In this document: in pieces, positions 43,512 to 53,966 of the stretch | Position numbering within the stretch: the first letter of the stretch is position 1 | Layout: each line of letters starts with the position of its first letter | The notes under the pieces: generated by a model | The model's input: only the letters and a program-made list of their open reading frames with translations | What the model was told of the DNA's origin: nothing | The model's database searches: none | Assembly: GCA_020444515.1 (NCBI GenBank) | Contig: JAHLKX010000001.1 | Location: 248,001 to 312,000 of the forward strand | Direction of reading: 5' to 3' | Length of the DNA stretch: 64,000 nucleotides | Origin: Bacteroidota bacterium | GTDB lineage: Bacteria; Bacteroidota; Bacteroidia; Bacteroidales; JAADJA01 | Program-made: the position numbers and the translations under genes

Positions 43512-43547
43512 TAAAAAAACCGCCATGAACATTTGCTCATGACGGTT
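43512..43547 (-). terminator. Rho-independent terminator of the giant T9SS gene
   Basis: On the minus strand AACCGTCATGA and TCATGGCGGTT form an 11-bp stem with one mismatch and an 8-base loop, followed by a run of seven T. It begins 22 bases after the gene's stop. This is the clearest classical terminator on the protein-coding part of the window. Confidence 0.85.
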
Positions 43548-43568
43548 CAAATTTTAAGCTGCACGAGA

Positions 43569-46500
43569 CTATCTGATCACAACTTTCTTTACAATGGATT
43601 GGCTGTTTTCATTGTCGATGAGCTGAACAAAATAGATCCCGGGCTTGATGCCGGAAAGATCGATCTGTGTTGTGAACCCACTCATTTCAACCGTTTTGAT
43701 CAGGAGGCCGTTTCCACTCAGAATGCGGGCCTGATCATAAACATTGCTGTTTTGGCTGATGGTGAGACGGTCATTGGCCGGATTGGGGAACAGGTTGATC
43801 CCGTCCGTCAGTAGGTTTTCAGCGACACCGATCTCAATTTCTCCGGTAATGGTTATGTTATCCAACTCCCAGGTGGCTGAGGAAGCTGTGGTGCTGGTAA
43901 ACCGGAATGCGATATAAACCGATGAACCTTCATAACCGGACAGATCAATGGCACCCGATTCGGTCCATTCAAATCCACCAGTTGACGCATTGAAATCAAG
44001 GTTTTCCCAATTGGCCTGGGTGGGATCTGTCCCACCGTCATAATTTGTGGAGATGAGAACCTCCAGGTCGGGTCCACTATAATTTTTCGCATTGTAAAAT
44101 ACCAGTTTTTCATTGATGTAGGTATCAAAATCCATAGCCGGTGAAATCAGCCAGTCATCATTGTCATAATAATTCTGGTTGCTGTAACCGCTCATGGAAG
44201 CACAGGCACTGCCGTTCAGACCAAAAGAGTTGCCCCGATCCCATTCCTGATCGCCGTCCAGGTTGATGCGGGTCCAGTTGCCCCAGTCTGCATTGAAGTC
44301 TTCTTCTTCAATGGTTACCACCTCAACAGCTGTAGTCTGGGCTGAGGATTGCGGAGCAATTCCATCATTTTTATAATTGATGTCGCTCCCTACATTGGTA
44401 AATGGATAGATGGCAAAATAATAGGTGGTGAAATTCTGCAATCCCTTGGAGAAAGTAAATTCACCCTGGCCATAATCTACCATGAGGGTAGCTTCCCCGT
44501 CGGCCAGATCCGAATCGATTTGCACAGGCAGTCCATCCGTCGGTACAGGCAGATCATCGCTGGTACTGGCAAAAATGACATACCCATCCGGAAGTTGCTC
44601 ACCAGTGGCATCGGTCCAGGTGGTTTTAACAATATTGCCCATGCCGGTGGCCGTAAAAGCAACCGGGTAGTTGGTCGGTTCGGGTTGAACCACATATTCT
44701 TCTTCACCGGTGATCACAATATCATCCAGTTCCCAGGTAGCCGAAGCTGAGGAGGTAGAGGTGAAAAAGAAAGCCACATAAACAGCATTGCCTGAAAACT
44801 CATCCAGACTGACCTGTCCACTGGACACCCAGCTCCATGATCCGCCTGAAAGGGTGAATGATTTGGTGGTCCAGGTTGCAGAATTGGGGTCACCGGATCC
44901 ATCATAGTCTTCAGAAACCTTTACTTCCAGGTTTGGACCACTGTAGTTCTTGGCGTTCATAAATTCCAGTTTTTCATTCTGGAAGTTATTCAGGTTGAGC
45001 GGTGGAGATATCAGCCAGTCCTCGTTTTCAAAATTCCCGCTGTCATAACCGCTCATCTGGGCACAGGGTGAAAAGTCAGGTCCGTAGGTATTGTTCCGGT
45101 CCCAGACCTGATCACCGATAACCGATACCGGTGTCCAGTTGCCCCATGAACTATTGAAGTTCTCTTCCTCAATCGTCACAATCGTAACATTACCGGATGA
45201 GGCATTGTCAGTTGGAGGAGTCCCATCTGTTTTATAGTCAATGTCGGTTCCGATATTGGTATATGGATAAATGGTGAAATAAAAGGTCGTATTGGGCGGC
45301 AATGAACCAAAACCAACCTCTTTCACACCATAGGCCACATTAACGGCGGCATAACCGTCGCTCAGATCGGTATCATCAGTAACCACATTGCCATCAACGG
45401 GTATGGGTAAAGAAGGATCTGTACTACCATAAACCACGTAACCATCAGGTATTTGCGATCCGGTAGCATCGGTCCACGTGACGAGGATGCTTGATCCGGT
45501 TCCGTCCGCACTGAAATTGGTAGGATAGTTGGTGGGCTCAGGCAATACGATGGTGGATTTGATCAGGATCTCATCCACTTCCCAGGTAGCCGACTGGCTA
45601 TCGGTAGAAGTATAACGAAATGCTACATAAACAGCTGAGCCATTATAATCCGACAGATCAATTTCGCCACTTTCAGTCCATTCAAAGAAGCCGGTTGACA
45701 GGGTGTACGGGATATTGTCCCAGGTGGCGACGTTGGGATTTCCTGATCCGCTGTAGTCTTCTGATACTTTCAATTCCATATCGGGTCCGTCATAACTTTT
45801 GGCATTGTAAAAAGTCATGATCACATCATCGTAATCACTGAGGTTCAGGGCGGGTGAGATCAGCCAGTCTTCATTGGCGACCGGACCACCCGAAAAGCCA
45901 TTCATCCTGCCACAGGGAGGATTGGGGAATCCATACAGGTTGTCCACCTGCCACTGTTGTGCTCCATTCACGCTGACAGTGATCCAGTCATCAAATCCAT
46001 CATCAAAGTTCTGGTATTCAATAACGGGTGAAATACCGGTGGTACCTTCTGTTGTTGGTGCAGTACCATCGTTTTTAAAATCCGTGTTTACACCGGTGTT
46101 GGTGTAGGAATAAATAGCAAAATAATAGGTTGTGGCCTGATCCAAGCCAGAGAATGTGGCTTGTTCATCGCCGAAATCAATATTGAGGGCGCCATTGCCA
46201 TCACTCAGGTCGGTATCGTCAGGTACCGGAATGCCATCTTCAGGCATGGGGAGTGAGGCATCGGTTCCGGCATAGATGAGATAGGCATCAGGCAATACTT
46301 CTCCGACGGCATCCGTCCAGGATAAGATGATGCTGGTACCTGCCGATCCTGCTGCAAATGCAGTGGGATAATTGGTGGGTTCCGGATCGATGGTGGTTTC
46401 TTCTTCACCGGTGATGAGTACTTCATCCACCTCCCAGGTGGCCGCTGATGAAGTGGTACTGGTATAATGAAAAGCCACATATACCGAACTTCCTGTAAAT

Positions 46501-49500
46501 CCACTCAAATCAATTTCTCCGCTTAATGTCCAGGTGAAATTCCCGGAAGACTGGGTATAAGGAATCGTTTGCCAGGTTGCTGTTGATGGGTCACCACCTC
46601 CGTCATAATCCGTCGAAACTTTGAAATCCATATCGGGGCCGGAGTAATTTTTGGCATTGTAAAACACGATCTTGATATTTTCATAGTTGTCGAAATTCAT
46701 GGCAGGTGAAACCAGCCAGTCATCGCTGTTTTCATATGTTGGAGGACTTCCGCCGGTATATCCTGTTACTGAGGCACAAGGCGTATTTCCTATTCCATAG
46801 GTATTGTTTCTGTCCCATTCATTTCCACCTTCCAGTGAAATGACATCCCAGTTGCCCCATGAATCATCAAAGTTTTCATATTCAATGGTTACAACTGTAA
46901 CGTTGCCTGTGGTGGCATTGGCAGCAGGAGCCGTTCCATCGTTCTTGTAATCGATGATGGAGCCGCTATTGGTGTAGGAGTATATGGTAAAATAATAGTT
47001 TGTTGATGCTGCAAGGTTTCCGAAGGAAGCTTCTTCCTGTCCGAAGGTTATGTTCAATGCACCGGAGCCATCGCTCAGATCGGTGTCATCAGGGATGGGT
47101 GTCCCGTCTGCTGGCACCGGTAAGGATGCATCCAATCCGGCCAGCATGATGTATGCATCGGGTAATTGCTCACCCGTGGCATCGGTCCAGTTCAGATGAA
47201 CAGATGTTCCTGCTCCCATAGCTGTAAAATCAGTGGGATAATTGGTGGGTTCCGGATCGATGGTAGTCTCTTCTTCACCGGTGATGAGCACTTCATCCAC
47301 CTCCCAGGTGGCCGCTGCTGAAGTGGTGCTGGTATAATGAAAAGCTACATATACCGAACTTCCTGCAAATTCACTCAAATCAATTTCTCCGCTTAAGGTC
47401 CAGGTAAAATTACCGGATGACTGAATAAACGGAACCGATTCCCATGTCGCCGTACTTGGATTTCCACCACCATCGTAATCCGTCGAAACTTTGAATTCCA
47501 TATCCGGTCCAGAGTAATTTTGCGCATTGTAGAATACGATCTTGATATTTTCATAGTTGTCGAAATTCATAGCAGGTGAAACCAACCAGTCATCGCTGTT
47601 TTCATATGTTGGAGGACTTCCGCCTGTATATCCTGTTACTGAGGCACAAGGTGTATTTCCTATTCCATATGTATTGTTTCTGTCCCATTCATTTCCGCCT
47701 TCCAGTGAAATGACATCCCAGTTGCCCCATGAATCATCAAAGTTTTCGTATTCAATGGTCACAATGGTAACGTTGGTCGTTGTGGCATTGGCAGCAGGTG
47801 CCGTTCCATCGTTTTTGTAATCAATAATGGAGCCGCTATTGGTGTAGGGATAAATGGCAAAATAATAAGTTGTTGCCGGATCGAGTCCATTAAAGGTTGT
47901 TTCTTCATTTCCGAAAGGTACATTCAATGCGCCCGAACCATCGCTTAAATCAGTGTCATCAGCAATGGGTGTCCCATCTTCGGGAACGGGCAATGATGCA
48001 CTTGTGCCTGCCAGAACAATGTATGATTCGGGCAGTTGCGCGCCAATGGCATCGGTCCAGCTCAGTTGAATAGAGGTTCCGGTGGCACTGGCTTCAAAAT
48101 CCGTTGGGTAATTGCTTGGTTCGGGATACGTAACCACCTCTTCGATTAAAATATTGTCTACTTCCCAGGTGGCGGAAGCAACATTGTCGCAGGTGTATAA
48201 GAAGGCGACATAAACACTGCTGCCATTGTAGGATGACAGATCGACCTCGCCGGAATTGGTCCATTCCCATGTGCCAGGTGATGGAACGAAGGATAGATCA
48301 GACCAGGTGGCCGCATTGGGATCACCACTTCCGGAATAATCGGTTGAAACTTTCAATTGGAGGTCATCACCATCGTAATTTTTTGCCGTGAAAAAGGTCA
48401 TGATGACCGTTTCATAATTGTTCATATTGATCACCGGTGAGATCAGCCAGTCTTCGTTTTCAACGGCTCCACCGGAAAATCCGCTAATCCTGGCACAGGG
48501 TGTATTGTTGATTCCATAGGTATTGTCGCGGTCCCAGACTTGCGCACCCACTACGCTTAACGGATTCCATCCACCCCAGCTATCATCAAAGGTCTCCTCA
48601 ATAATGATGGGGGAGTAGGTGGTGGTTGCTTCGGCTGTTGGAGCCGTTCCATCGGTTTTATAATTGATGCTGGCACCCGAGTTGGTATAAGGGTAAATCA
48701 CAAAATAATACGTTGTGGCAGAGGTCAGACCTGAAAAGGAGGCCTGTCCTGAACCGTAAGGTACATTCAATGCCCCGGATCCGTCACTCAGGTCGAGATC
48801 GTCCTCTACAGGAGTTCCATCAACCGGTGTTGGCAGGGAAGCATCTGTTCCGGCAAAAATAATGTAGGCCACAGGCAATTGTGCACCGGTAGCATCCGTC
48901 CAGTTCAGATTGACACTGGTGGAGCCTGCATTGGCCGTGAAGGCCGTCGGGTAATTGGTTGGTTCAGGATCAACTGTGGTTGTGGCCTGGGCTGTTGGTG
49001 CCGTCCCGTCGGTTTTAAAGTCAATATTGCTGCCACTGTTGGTGTATGGGAAAATGGTAAAATAATAAGTAGTGGCAGCGTCCAAACCTGTAAATGAAAT
49101 TTCTTCCAGTCCATAAACGACATTCAGGGCTCCGTTTCCATCACTCAGGTCGGGATCATTGGCCACGGGGGTTCCGTCAACCGGCACTGGCAATGAGGAA
49201 GATGTCGAAGCATAAACGATATAGGCATCCGGAAGCTGTGTCCCGGTTGCATCGGTCCAACTCAGGTCAATAAAGGTTGCCGCAGGTGTCGCGGTAAAAT
49301 CGGTTGGATAGTTACTGGGCTCCGGATCAATGATGATATCTTCTTCACCGGTGATGGTAATGTCATCAACTTCCCAGGTTGCTGCATCCGCTGTTGTGGA
49401 AGTATATTTAAATGCAATGTGCACCATGCCATTGTACCCGGAAACATCAATGGTCCCTGATTCTGTCCAGGTCCATGATCCAGGCGACGGGGTGAATGTG

Positions 49501-50711
49501 ATATTATCCCAGGTCGCATTGTTGGGATCGCCTGTTCCGCTGTAATCTTCGGATATCAGACATTCGAGGTCCGGACCCGTATAATTCATAGCTGTATAAA
49601 ACACCAGTGATTCATTGTCGTAGTTGTCAAAATCAAGGGTGGGAGAGATGAGCCAGTCTTCATTATCCAGCGGTCCTCCGGCATAACCGCTCATTTGTGC
49701 ACATGGGGTATTGTTGATACCATAGGTGTTGTCACGATCCCAGACTTCGGCACCGATAACACTGATGGTTTGCCAGTTTCCCCATGAAACATCAAAGTTC
49801 TCTGTTTCGATGATGGTGAAGTTAGCAGTTGCAGCATTGGCTGCAGGAGCTGTCCCATCGGTTTTATAATCGATGTTTGCTCCGCTGTTGGTGTAGGGAT
49901 AAATGGTGAAGTAGTAGGTTGTATTTCCATTGAGAAAAGGGAAGTTGGCTGACTGCGTGCCATAGGTCACATTCAAGGCGCCTGATCCGTCGCTGAGGTC
50001 CAGATCATTGGCAACGGGAGTCCCATCTACCGGAACAGGTAATGAGCTGTTGTCGCCGGCCATGATGATGTATCCGGAGGGCAGTTGTGCACCGGTGGCA
50101 TCCACCCATGAGAGATCGACAGCGAGACCATTGGCATTGGCCACAAAAGCGGTCGGATAATTTGATGGTTCGGGATTGATCACCACATCACCGGTAAATT
50201 CAAAATCATCATAAAATACCGATCCGCCTACATTCCCATCCTGGTTGTAAACCCTTACTTCAAACTTAAATCCATCGGCTGTGGCCGGGGCTGTTAATAC
50301 AACATTGAATTGTATCCATCCCGGGTTGTCTTCAGAATAGGTTGAAGGTCGGAGCTCTTCGGCATTATCCGGCAGGTTGGCTCCTGCAGCTGTCCAATAC
50401 GACCAGATGCGGGTCCTGGCATTGGGATCATTATCATAATACCAGTAACTGATGGTATATTCCTGGCCTTCCTGGATGCCTCCGATCACCTGCTGAAAAT
50501 CTTTGGTGGATGCTTCTGATGTGTGCTTTGCCGAAAAAGTGCCACCATGCACCGTGGTGGTTTCCTGGGTTATGTTTTCCATAACGGTCCAACCATCGGG
50601 TTGACCCCCGGTCCACGATTCCAGATCTCCGTTAACAACCAGGTTTTGCGCTTGAAGCGCTCCCCAAAAAAACAGCGAGGCGAATGCCAGTAATTGTAAT
50701 CCTTTTCTCAT
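43569..50711 (-). CDS. Giant modular T9SS surface protein with Fn3 and choice-of-anchor J modules, 2380 residues
   Basis: The signal peptide (about 21 residues) is followed by a carbohydrate-binding-like first domain (NLVVNGDLESWTGGQPDGW, about 22-175). Then come eight Fn3 domains, each starting EP(S/T)NYP (near residues 182, 467, 587, 867, 1159, 1449, 1730 and 2014), and seven choice-of-anchor J/cleaved-adhesin domains with NFDDSWGNW...NEDWLISP (near 300, 707, 987, 1280, 1567, 1850 and 2134). Mostly they alternate; Fn3 2 and 3 are adjacent. A T9SS sorting domain (NLFPNPANDRLTISQ to the end) closes the protein. Such proteins are exported and attached to the cell surface for adhesion or polysaccharide contact. 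No enzyme domain is seen. Confidence 0.85.
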   Translation of the reverse strand: MRKGLQLLAFASLFFWGALQAQNLVVNGDLESWTGGQPDGWTVMENITQETTTVHGGTFSAKHTSEASTKDFQQVIGGIQEGQEYTISYWYYDNDPNARTRIWSYWTAAGANLPDNAEELRPSTYSEDNPGWIQFNVVLTAPATADGFKFEVRVYNQDGNVGGSVFYDDFEFTGDVVINPEPSNYPTAFVANANGLAVDLSWVDATGAQLPSGYIIMAGDNSSLPVPVDGTPVANDLDLSDGSGALNVTYGTQSANFPFLNGNTTYYFTIYPYTNSGANIDYKTDGTAPAANAATANFTIIETENFDVSWGNWQTISVIGAEVWDRDNTYGINNTPCAQMSGYAGGPLDNEDWLISPTLDFDNYDNESLVFYTAMNYTGPDLECLISEDYSGTGDPNNATWDNITFTPSPGSWTWTESGTIDVSGYNGMVHIAFKYTSTTADAATWEVDDITITGEEDIIIDPEPSNYPTDFTATPAATFIDLSWTDATGTQLPDAYIVYASTSSSLPVPVDGTPVANDPDLSDGNGALNVVYGLEEISFTGLDAATTYYFTIFPYTNSGSNIDFKTDGTAPTAQATTTVDPEPTNYPTAFTANAGSTSVNLNWTDATGAQLPVAYIIFAGTDASLPTPVDGTPVEDDLDLSDGSGALNVPYGSGQASFSGLTSATTYYFVIYPYTNSGASINYKTDGTAPTAEATTTYSPIIIEETFDDSWGGWNPLSVVGAQVWDRDNTYGINNTPCARISGFSGGAVENEDWLISPVINMNNYETVIMTFFTAKNYDGDDLQLKVSTDYSGSGDPNAATWSDLSFVPSPGTWEWTNSGEVDLSSYNGSSVYVAFLYTCDNVASATWEVDNILIEEVVTYPEPSNYPTDFEASATGTSIQLSWTDAIGAQLPESYIVLAGTSASLPVPEDGTPIADDTDLSDGSGALNVPFGNEETTFNGLDPATTYYFAIYPYTNSGSIIDYKNDGTAPAANATTTNVTIVTIEYENFDDSWGNWDVISLEGGNEWDRNNTYGIGNTPCASVTGYTGGSPPTYENSDDWLVSPAMNFDNYENIKIVFYNAQNYSGPDMEFKVSTDYDGGGNPSTATWESVPFIQSSGNFTWTLSGEIDLSEFAGSSVYVAFHYTSTTSAAATWEVDEVLITGEEETTIDPEPTNYPTDFTAMGAGTSVHLNWTDATGEQLPDAYIMLAGLDASLPVPADGTPIPDDTDLSDGSGALNITFGQEEASFGNLAASTNYYFTIYSYTNSGSIIDYKNDGTAPAANATTGNVTVVTIEYENFDDSWGNWDVISLEGGNEWDRNNTYGIGNTPCASVTGYTGGSPPTYENSDDWLVSPAMNFDNYENIKIVFYNAKNYSGPDMDFKVSTDYDGGGDPSTATWQTIPYTQSSGNFTWTLSGEIDLSGFTGSSVYVAFHYTSTTSSAATWEVDEVLITGEEETTIDPEPTNYPTAFAAGSAGTSIILSWTDAVGEVLPDAYLIYAGTDASLPMPEDGIPVPDDTDLSDGNGALNIDFGDEQATFSGLDQATTYYFAIYSYTNTGVNTDFKNDGTAPTTEGTTGISPVIEYQNFDDGFDDWITVSVNGAQQWQVDNLYGFPNPPCGRMNGFSGGPVANEDWLISPALNLSDYDDVIMTFYNAKSYDGPDMELKVSEDYSGSGNPNVATWDNIPYTLSTGFFEWTESGEIDLSDYNGSAVYVAFRYTSTDSQSATWEVDEILIKSTIVLPEPTNYPTNFSADGTGSSILVTWTDATGSQIPDGYVVYGSTDPSLPIPVDGNVVTDDTDLSDGYAAVNVAYGVKEVGFGSLPPNTTFYFTIYPYTNIGTDIDYKTDGTPPTDNASSGNVTIVTIEEENFNSSWGNWTPVSVIGDQVWDRNNTYGPDFSPCAQMSGYDSGNFENEDWLISPPLNLNNFQNEKLEFMNAKNYSGPNLEVKVSEDYDGSGDPNSATWTTKSFTLSGGSWSWVSSGQVSLDEFSGNAVYVAFFFTSTSSASATWELDDIVITGEEEYVVQPEPTNYPVAFTATGMGNIVKTTWTDATGEQLPDGYVIFASTSDDLPVPTDGLPVQIDSDLADGEATLMVDYGQGEFTFSKGLQNFTTYYFAIYPFTNVGSDINYKNDGIAPQSSAQTTAVEVVTIEEEDFNADWGNWTRINLDGDQEWDRGNSFGLNGSACASMSGYSNQNYYDNDDWLISPAMDFDTYINEKLVFYNAKNYSGPDLEVLISTNYDGGTDPTQANWENLDFNASTGGFEWTESGAIDLSGYEGSSVYIAFRFTSTTASSATWELDNITITGEIEIGVAENLLTDGINLFPNPANDRLTISQNSNVYDQARILSGNGLLIKTVEMSGFTTQIDLSGIKPGIYFVQLIDNENSQSIVKKVVIR
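46365..48110 (-). repeat. Near-identical tandem modules within the giant gene
   Basis: Two successive Fn3 plus choice-of-anchor J units of about 870 bp are almost identical over long parts, best seen in the stretches 46670-46870 and 47560-47760. Other units in the gene differ much more. This marks a recent internal duplication and a possible site of unequal recombination. Confidence 0.8.
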
Positions 50712-50792
50712 TTTAATTTTTTTTCAGTAATAAAAAGCTTGTAAAATTAATAGTTTAGGCTGGATTGAGTTTAATTTTTTTTTAACAGTTTG

Positions 50793-52595
50793 TTAATCTT
50801 TTTCAAGGATAAAGATATCCATTTGAGCATCAGTAATTCTGAATGATTTTTGCTGAATATTCCAAATATAGATTACCAATGAATGTGCATTTTTGGGCAG
50901 CTTGTGGATCAACATACCATTGGTGAAAGGATTTCCCGGTCGCGACCAAACTGTTCGGTACCAGTCGAAGGGAACAAATTCATAGCGCACATTTTCATGA
51001 TCCTTATTATAAACGGTGCATACAACCCACCCATGGAAGGGATCATCATTTGATACAAGGCCCATTGTATAGCCAATGTAAAGGATTTGTCCGGCCAGGG
51101 AATCCAGGGTTCCGCGATGCAGCTCAAAATATTCATCTTGAATACTACCGGGTGTATGTATGTTATTAATTTGATAAACCGGGTGTCGATTCAGTTTGTT
51201 TTTCCGTTTTAATAAGGATAGCCCGGAATGACGATCGGTATCCAGTGAGTCATATAAATTAAGCCACTCAGGATAATCAGTCATTTCGGCAATTTGATAA
51301 TCGCCTTCGGTAGCAGGATAACCTTCAAAATGAATGCGGCCGAGTTCCGTTCCTTCCCTGAAATTCAAAAAAGCCCAGCGCATTACTCTGCCCTGGTAAC
51401 CTTGCACCGTGGGTGGGTAATTGGCAGGTTGATGATCGGATTGGACAACCTCAAGAAAACGTTTGGGAATGGCCTGGTTTTCCATGGAAGACCAACTCAG
51501 GTTCATGTTGATAAAAAAATGAACCGGGAAAAATAAAAACGGCAGGAACGGTATAATGACCACCCATTGTTTTTTAAATTTAAGCTGATCCAGTGCGAAA
51601 AATACAGCACCGGTCAACCAGGGATAAAAATAGAGACCCGTCCGATCTTCGGGATAATTGATGCCAAATAGTTGATGTTCGAGGATGGAAGCAATGATAT
51701 TTCCCGTGACCAGGTAAAAGAAGAGCCATCGTGCATCCAGAAACACGCTGAAATTCCGCCGGTTGATGTTTTGAAATTGCTTCACCCCAAAAATAATCAG
51801 TGCCAGCAGATAAAGCCCGATGGCAATCCACACAAACACCATTGACCTTGTTCCTGTTAGCAGTTTACCAAGGGTAAAAACACTGACCTCAATAAATCCA
51901 TCAGGTTTTCCATAATATAGTTCACCTTCGGCTTTGATGCGGAATAATAAGATAATAAACAAGATGATCGGCAGCAAACCCAGCAATAATATGGAAGATA
52001 ATTTTAATGATGGTCTTTTTGGTTTCAGAACAAGGATGGATAGGAATAACAGCCCCGCCATGATGATAAAGGAATTCATGATGGTGAGGTTGGCATAGGT
52101 GGCCAGGATCAGGAAAATCAGGGTTAAAATAAAGTCTGTTGTTTTTTGTCGCTCCAGTGACCGGAGGGTGAACCAAACAGCTCCCATTGCCAGTCCCATC
52201 GACATGCCATAGCCCCTGCCAGTTCCAAAAAACTCAAAAAAGTTGTGACAAAAAAGCATGCTGATCAGGAATCCCCATTTCAGATAAGGATTGCTGATCC
52301 GGCTGGAAACTTTCCAGGTAAAATAAAAATAAACCGGAAAGAAGATCAGGTTGGGCAGTTTTAATGCAAACGGAGAACTTCCGAATAACTCATAACTGCC
52401 CAACATTAAAAGGGAATTCAGGAAATGATTATTGGCCGACCATTCCGAACAATACGGCCACACTTCATGAATGTGCACATAACGAAAAAAGGTGGCAATG
52501 GAATCGTGCAGCATGGGAACATACACCGCCCGGAGCAAGAGGTAGGTCATCAGCCCTGTAAAGAGCGTGATGGCTATGTATTTTTCCTTGTTCAC
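50793..52595 (-). CDS. Polytopic membrane protein, GT-C glycosyltransferase-like
   Basis: 600 residues from a GTG start. About eleven hydrophobic spans fill residues 5-370, followed by a soluble C-terminal domain of about 220 residues. The first loop holds HDSIATFFRYVHIHEVWPYCSEWSANNHFLNSLLML, where GT-C enzymes place an acidic catalytic residue, and RTGLYFYPW lies near 335. The fold pattern suggests transfer of a sugar from a lipid carrier, perhaps to surface glycans or glycoproteins, but no specific family signature is certain. It lies between the aldolase and giant T9SS genes on the same strand. Confidence 0.5.
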   Translation of the reverse strand: MNKEKYIAITLFTGLMTYLLLRAVYVPMLHDSIATFFRYVHIHEVWPYCSEWSANNHFLNSLLMLGSYELFGSSPFALKLPNLIFFPVYFYFTWKVSSRISNPYLKWGFLISMLFCHNFFEFFGTGRGYGMSMGLAMGAVWFTLRSLERQKTTDFILTLIFLILATYANLTIMNSFIIMAGLLFLSILVLKPKRPSLKLSSILLLGLLPIILFIILLFRIKAEGELYYGKPDGFIEVSVFTLGKLLTGTRSMVFVWIAIGLYLLALIIFGVKQFQNINRRNFSVFLDARWLFFYLVTGNIIASILEHQLFGINYPEDRTGLYFYPWLTGAVFFALDQLKFKKQWVVIIPFLPFLFFPVHFFINMNLSWSSMENQAIPKRFLEVVQSDHQPANYPPTVQGYQGRVMRWAFLNFREGTELGRIHFEGYPATEGDYQIAEMTDYPEWLNLYDSLDTDRHSGLSLLKRKNKLNRHPVYQINNIHTPGSIQDEYFELHRGTLDSLAGQILYIGYTMGLVSNDDPFHGWVVCTVYNKDHENVRYEFVPFDWYRTVWSRPGNPFTNGMLIHKLPKNAHSLVIYIWNIQQKSFRITDAQMDIFILEKD

Positions 52596-52622
52596 GGATG
52601 GGTATAAGGTTCAGTGTTTTAG

Positions 52623-52678
52623 CTTCAAACTTCGAACTTCAAACTTCGAACTTCAAACTTTAAACTTCAAACTTCAAA
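52623..52678. repeat. Eight heptanucleotide repeats, consensus CTTCAAA
   Basis: Eight perfect-length units of CTTCAAA, with CTTCGAA and CTTTAAA variants, end on the base before the stop codon of the aldolase gene. It is a simple repeat in a short intergenic region. Confidence 0.9.
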
Positions 52679-53758
52679 CTAATTCCTGTTCACATTATTC
52701 AGATCATCAAAAGCCACCTTCAACCGGTTGATCATACCTACTTCAGCTTCGCGCAGCCATTTGCGTGGGTCGTAGTATTTTTTATTGGGTTTATCTTCCC
52801 CTTCCGGGTTGCCAATCTGTCCCTGCAGGTAATCGTGATATTTGGCTTCATAAGCACGAACACCATCCCAGGCTGCCCACTGGGTGTCGGTATCGATGTT
52901 CATTTTGATCACACCGTAAGAAATGGCTTCCCTGATCTCAGCATGACTGGAACCTGAGCCACCATGGAATACGAAGTTCACCGGTTTGTCGCCCGTATTG
53001 AATTTCTCTTTGATGTATTCCTGTGAGTTTTTGAGAATGATGGGTTGAAGTTTAACGTTGCCGGGCTTGTAAACACCGTGAACGTTCCCAAAAGCGGCCG
53101 CTATTGTAAAGTTTTCACTGATCGCTATCAGTTCTTTGTAGGCAAAAGCCACTTCTTCTGGTTGGGTATATAATTTGGAGCTGTCAACATCCGTATTGTC
53201 TACACCATCTTCTTCACCTCCGGTAACGCCCAGTTCGATCTCGAGCGTCATGCCAATCTTGCTCATCCGCTCCAGGTAGCGTTTGCATATCTCGATGTTT
53301 TCTTCAATTGGCTCTTCCGAAAGGTCGAGCATGTGCGAACTGAAAAGTGGCTTGCCGTAATCTTTATAATGTTTTTCACCGGCATCGAGCAGTCCGTCAA
53401 TCCAGGGCAGCAGTTTTTTAGCTGCATGGTCGGTATGAAGGATTACTGCTACACCATAGAGCTCGGCCATTTTATGCACGTGGAGCGCACCGGAGATGGC
53501 ACCGGCAATGGCTGCCTGTTCGTTTTCATTGGAGAGCCCTTTACCGGCATAAAAAGCAGCACCTCCATTGGAAAACTGGATGATGACCGGGGATTTTACC
53601 AATTTGGCAGCTTCGAGTACCGCATTTACTGAATCGGTTCCCACCACATTAACGGCTGGTAAGGCAAACTGATTTTTTTTGGCAATTTCGAATACCTTTT
53701 TAACATCATTTCCGGTTACCACACCGGGTTTGACGTGATCTAAAATTTTGTCAGACAT
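52679..53758 (-). CDS. fbaA: Class II fructose-bisphosphate aldolase
   Basis: A 359-residue aldolase of the long class II (FbaA) type. Zinc site HTDHAAKK near residue 107, ELGVTGGEEDG near 177, FHGGSGSS near 263 for phosphate binding and NIDTDTQWA near 286 are in order. It catalyses reversible cleavage of fructose 1,6-bisphosphate in glycolysis and gluconeogenesis. Confidence 0.95.
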   Translation of the reverse strand: MSDKILDHVKPGVVTGNDVKKVFEIAKKNQFALPAVNVVGTDSVNAVLEAAKLVKSPVIIQFSNGGAAFYAGKGLSNENEQAAIAGAISGALHVHKMAELYGVAVILHTDHAAKKLLPWIDGLLDAGEKHYKDYGKPLFSSHMLDLSEEPIEENIEICKRYLERMSKIGMTLEIELGVTGGEEDGVDNTDVDSSKLYTQPEEVAFAYKELIAISENFTIAAAFGNVHGVYKPGNVKLQPIILKNSQEYIKEKFNTGDKPVNFVFHGGSGSSHAEIREAISYGVIKMNIDTDTQWAAWDGVRAYEAKYHDYLQGQIGNPEGEDKPNKKYYDPRKWLREAEVGMINRLKVAFDDLNNVNRN

Positions 53759-53798
53759 ATCGTTGTGTTTTATTTTATGACTTTGTTTTCAAGGCTCG

Positions 53799-53806
53799 CA
53801 AAATTA
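53799..53806 (-). promoter_or_regulatory. Bacteroidota -7-like motif upstream of fbaA
   Basis: On the minus strand this reads TAATTTTG, matching TAnnTTTG, 41 bases before the ATG. Confidence 0.45.
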
Positions 53807-53928
53807 ACCAAAATGGGCTTATACTTCTTAAATTTATATTAAATTCTGTTAATTCATGTGGGTGATAAAATTATGCTGCAAAAGTTGTTTTTGAGATATT
53901 CAACCGGTATGAAGCAACATTATTCTGC

Positions 53929-53936
53929 TATTTTTG
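53929..53936 (+). promoter_or_regulatory. Bacteroidota -7-like motif upstream of the BNR/VPS10-like gene
   Basis: TATTTTTG matches TAnnTTTG, 30 bases before the ATG. Confidence 0.4.
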
Positions 53937-53966
53937 TCTTGAGATTGAAAACATAATTTTTTATCA

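Noticed and set aside
44349..44750. Long antisense ORFs within the giant T9SS gene
   Set aside because: They repeat wherever the modules repeat and have no starts or domains; they are shadows of the coding repeats.
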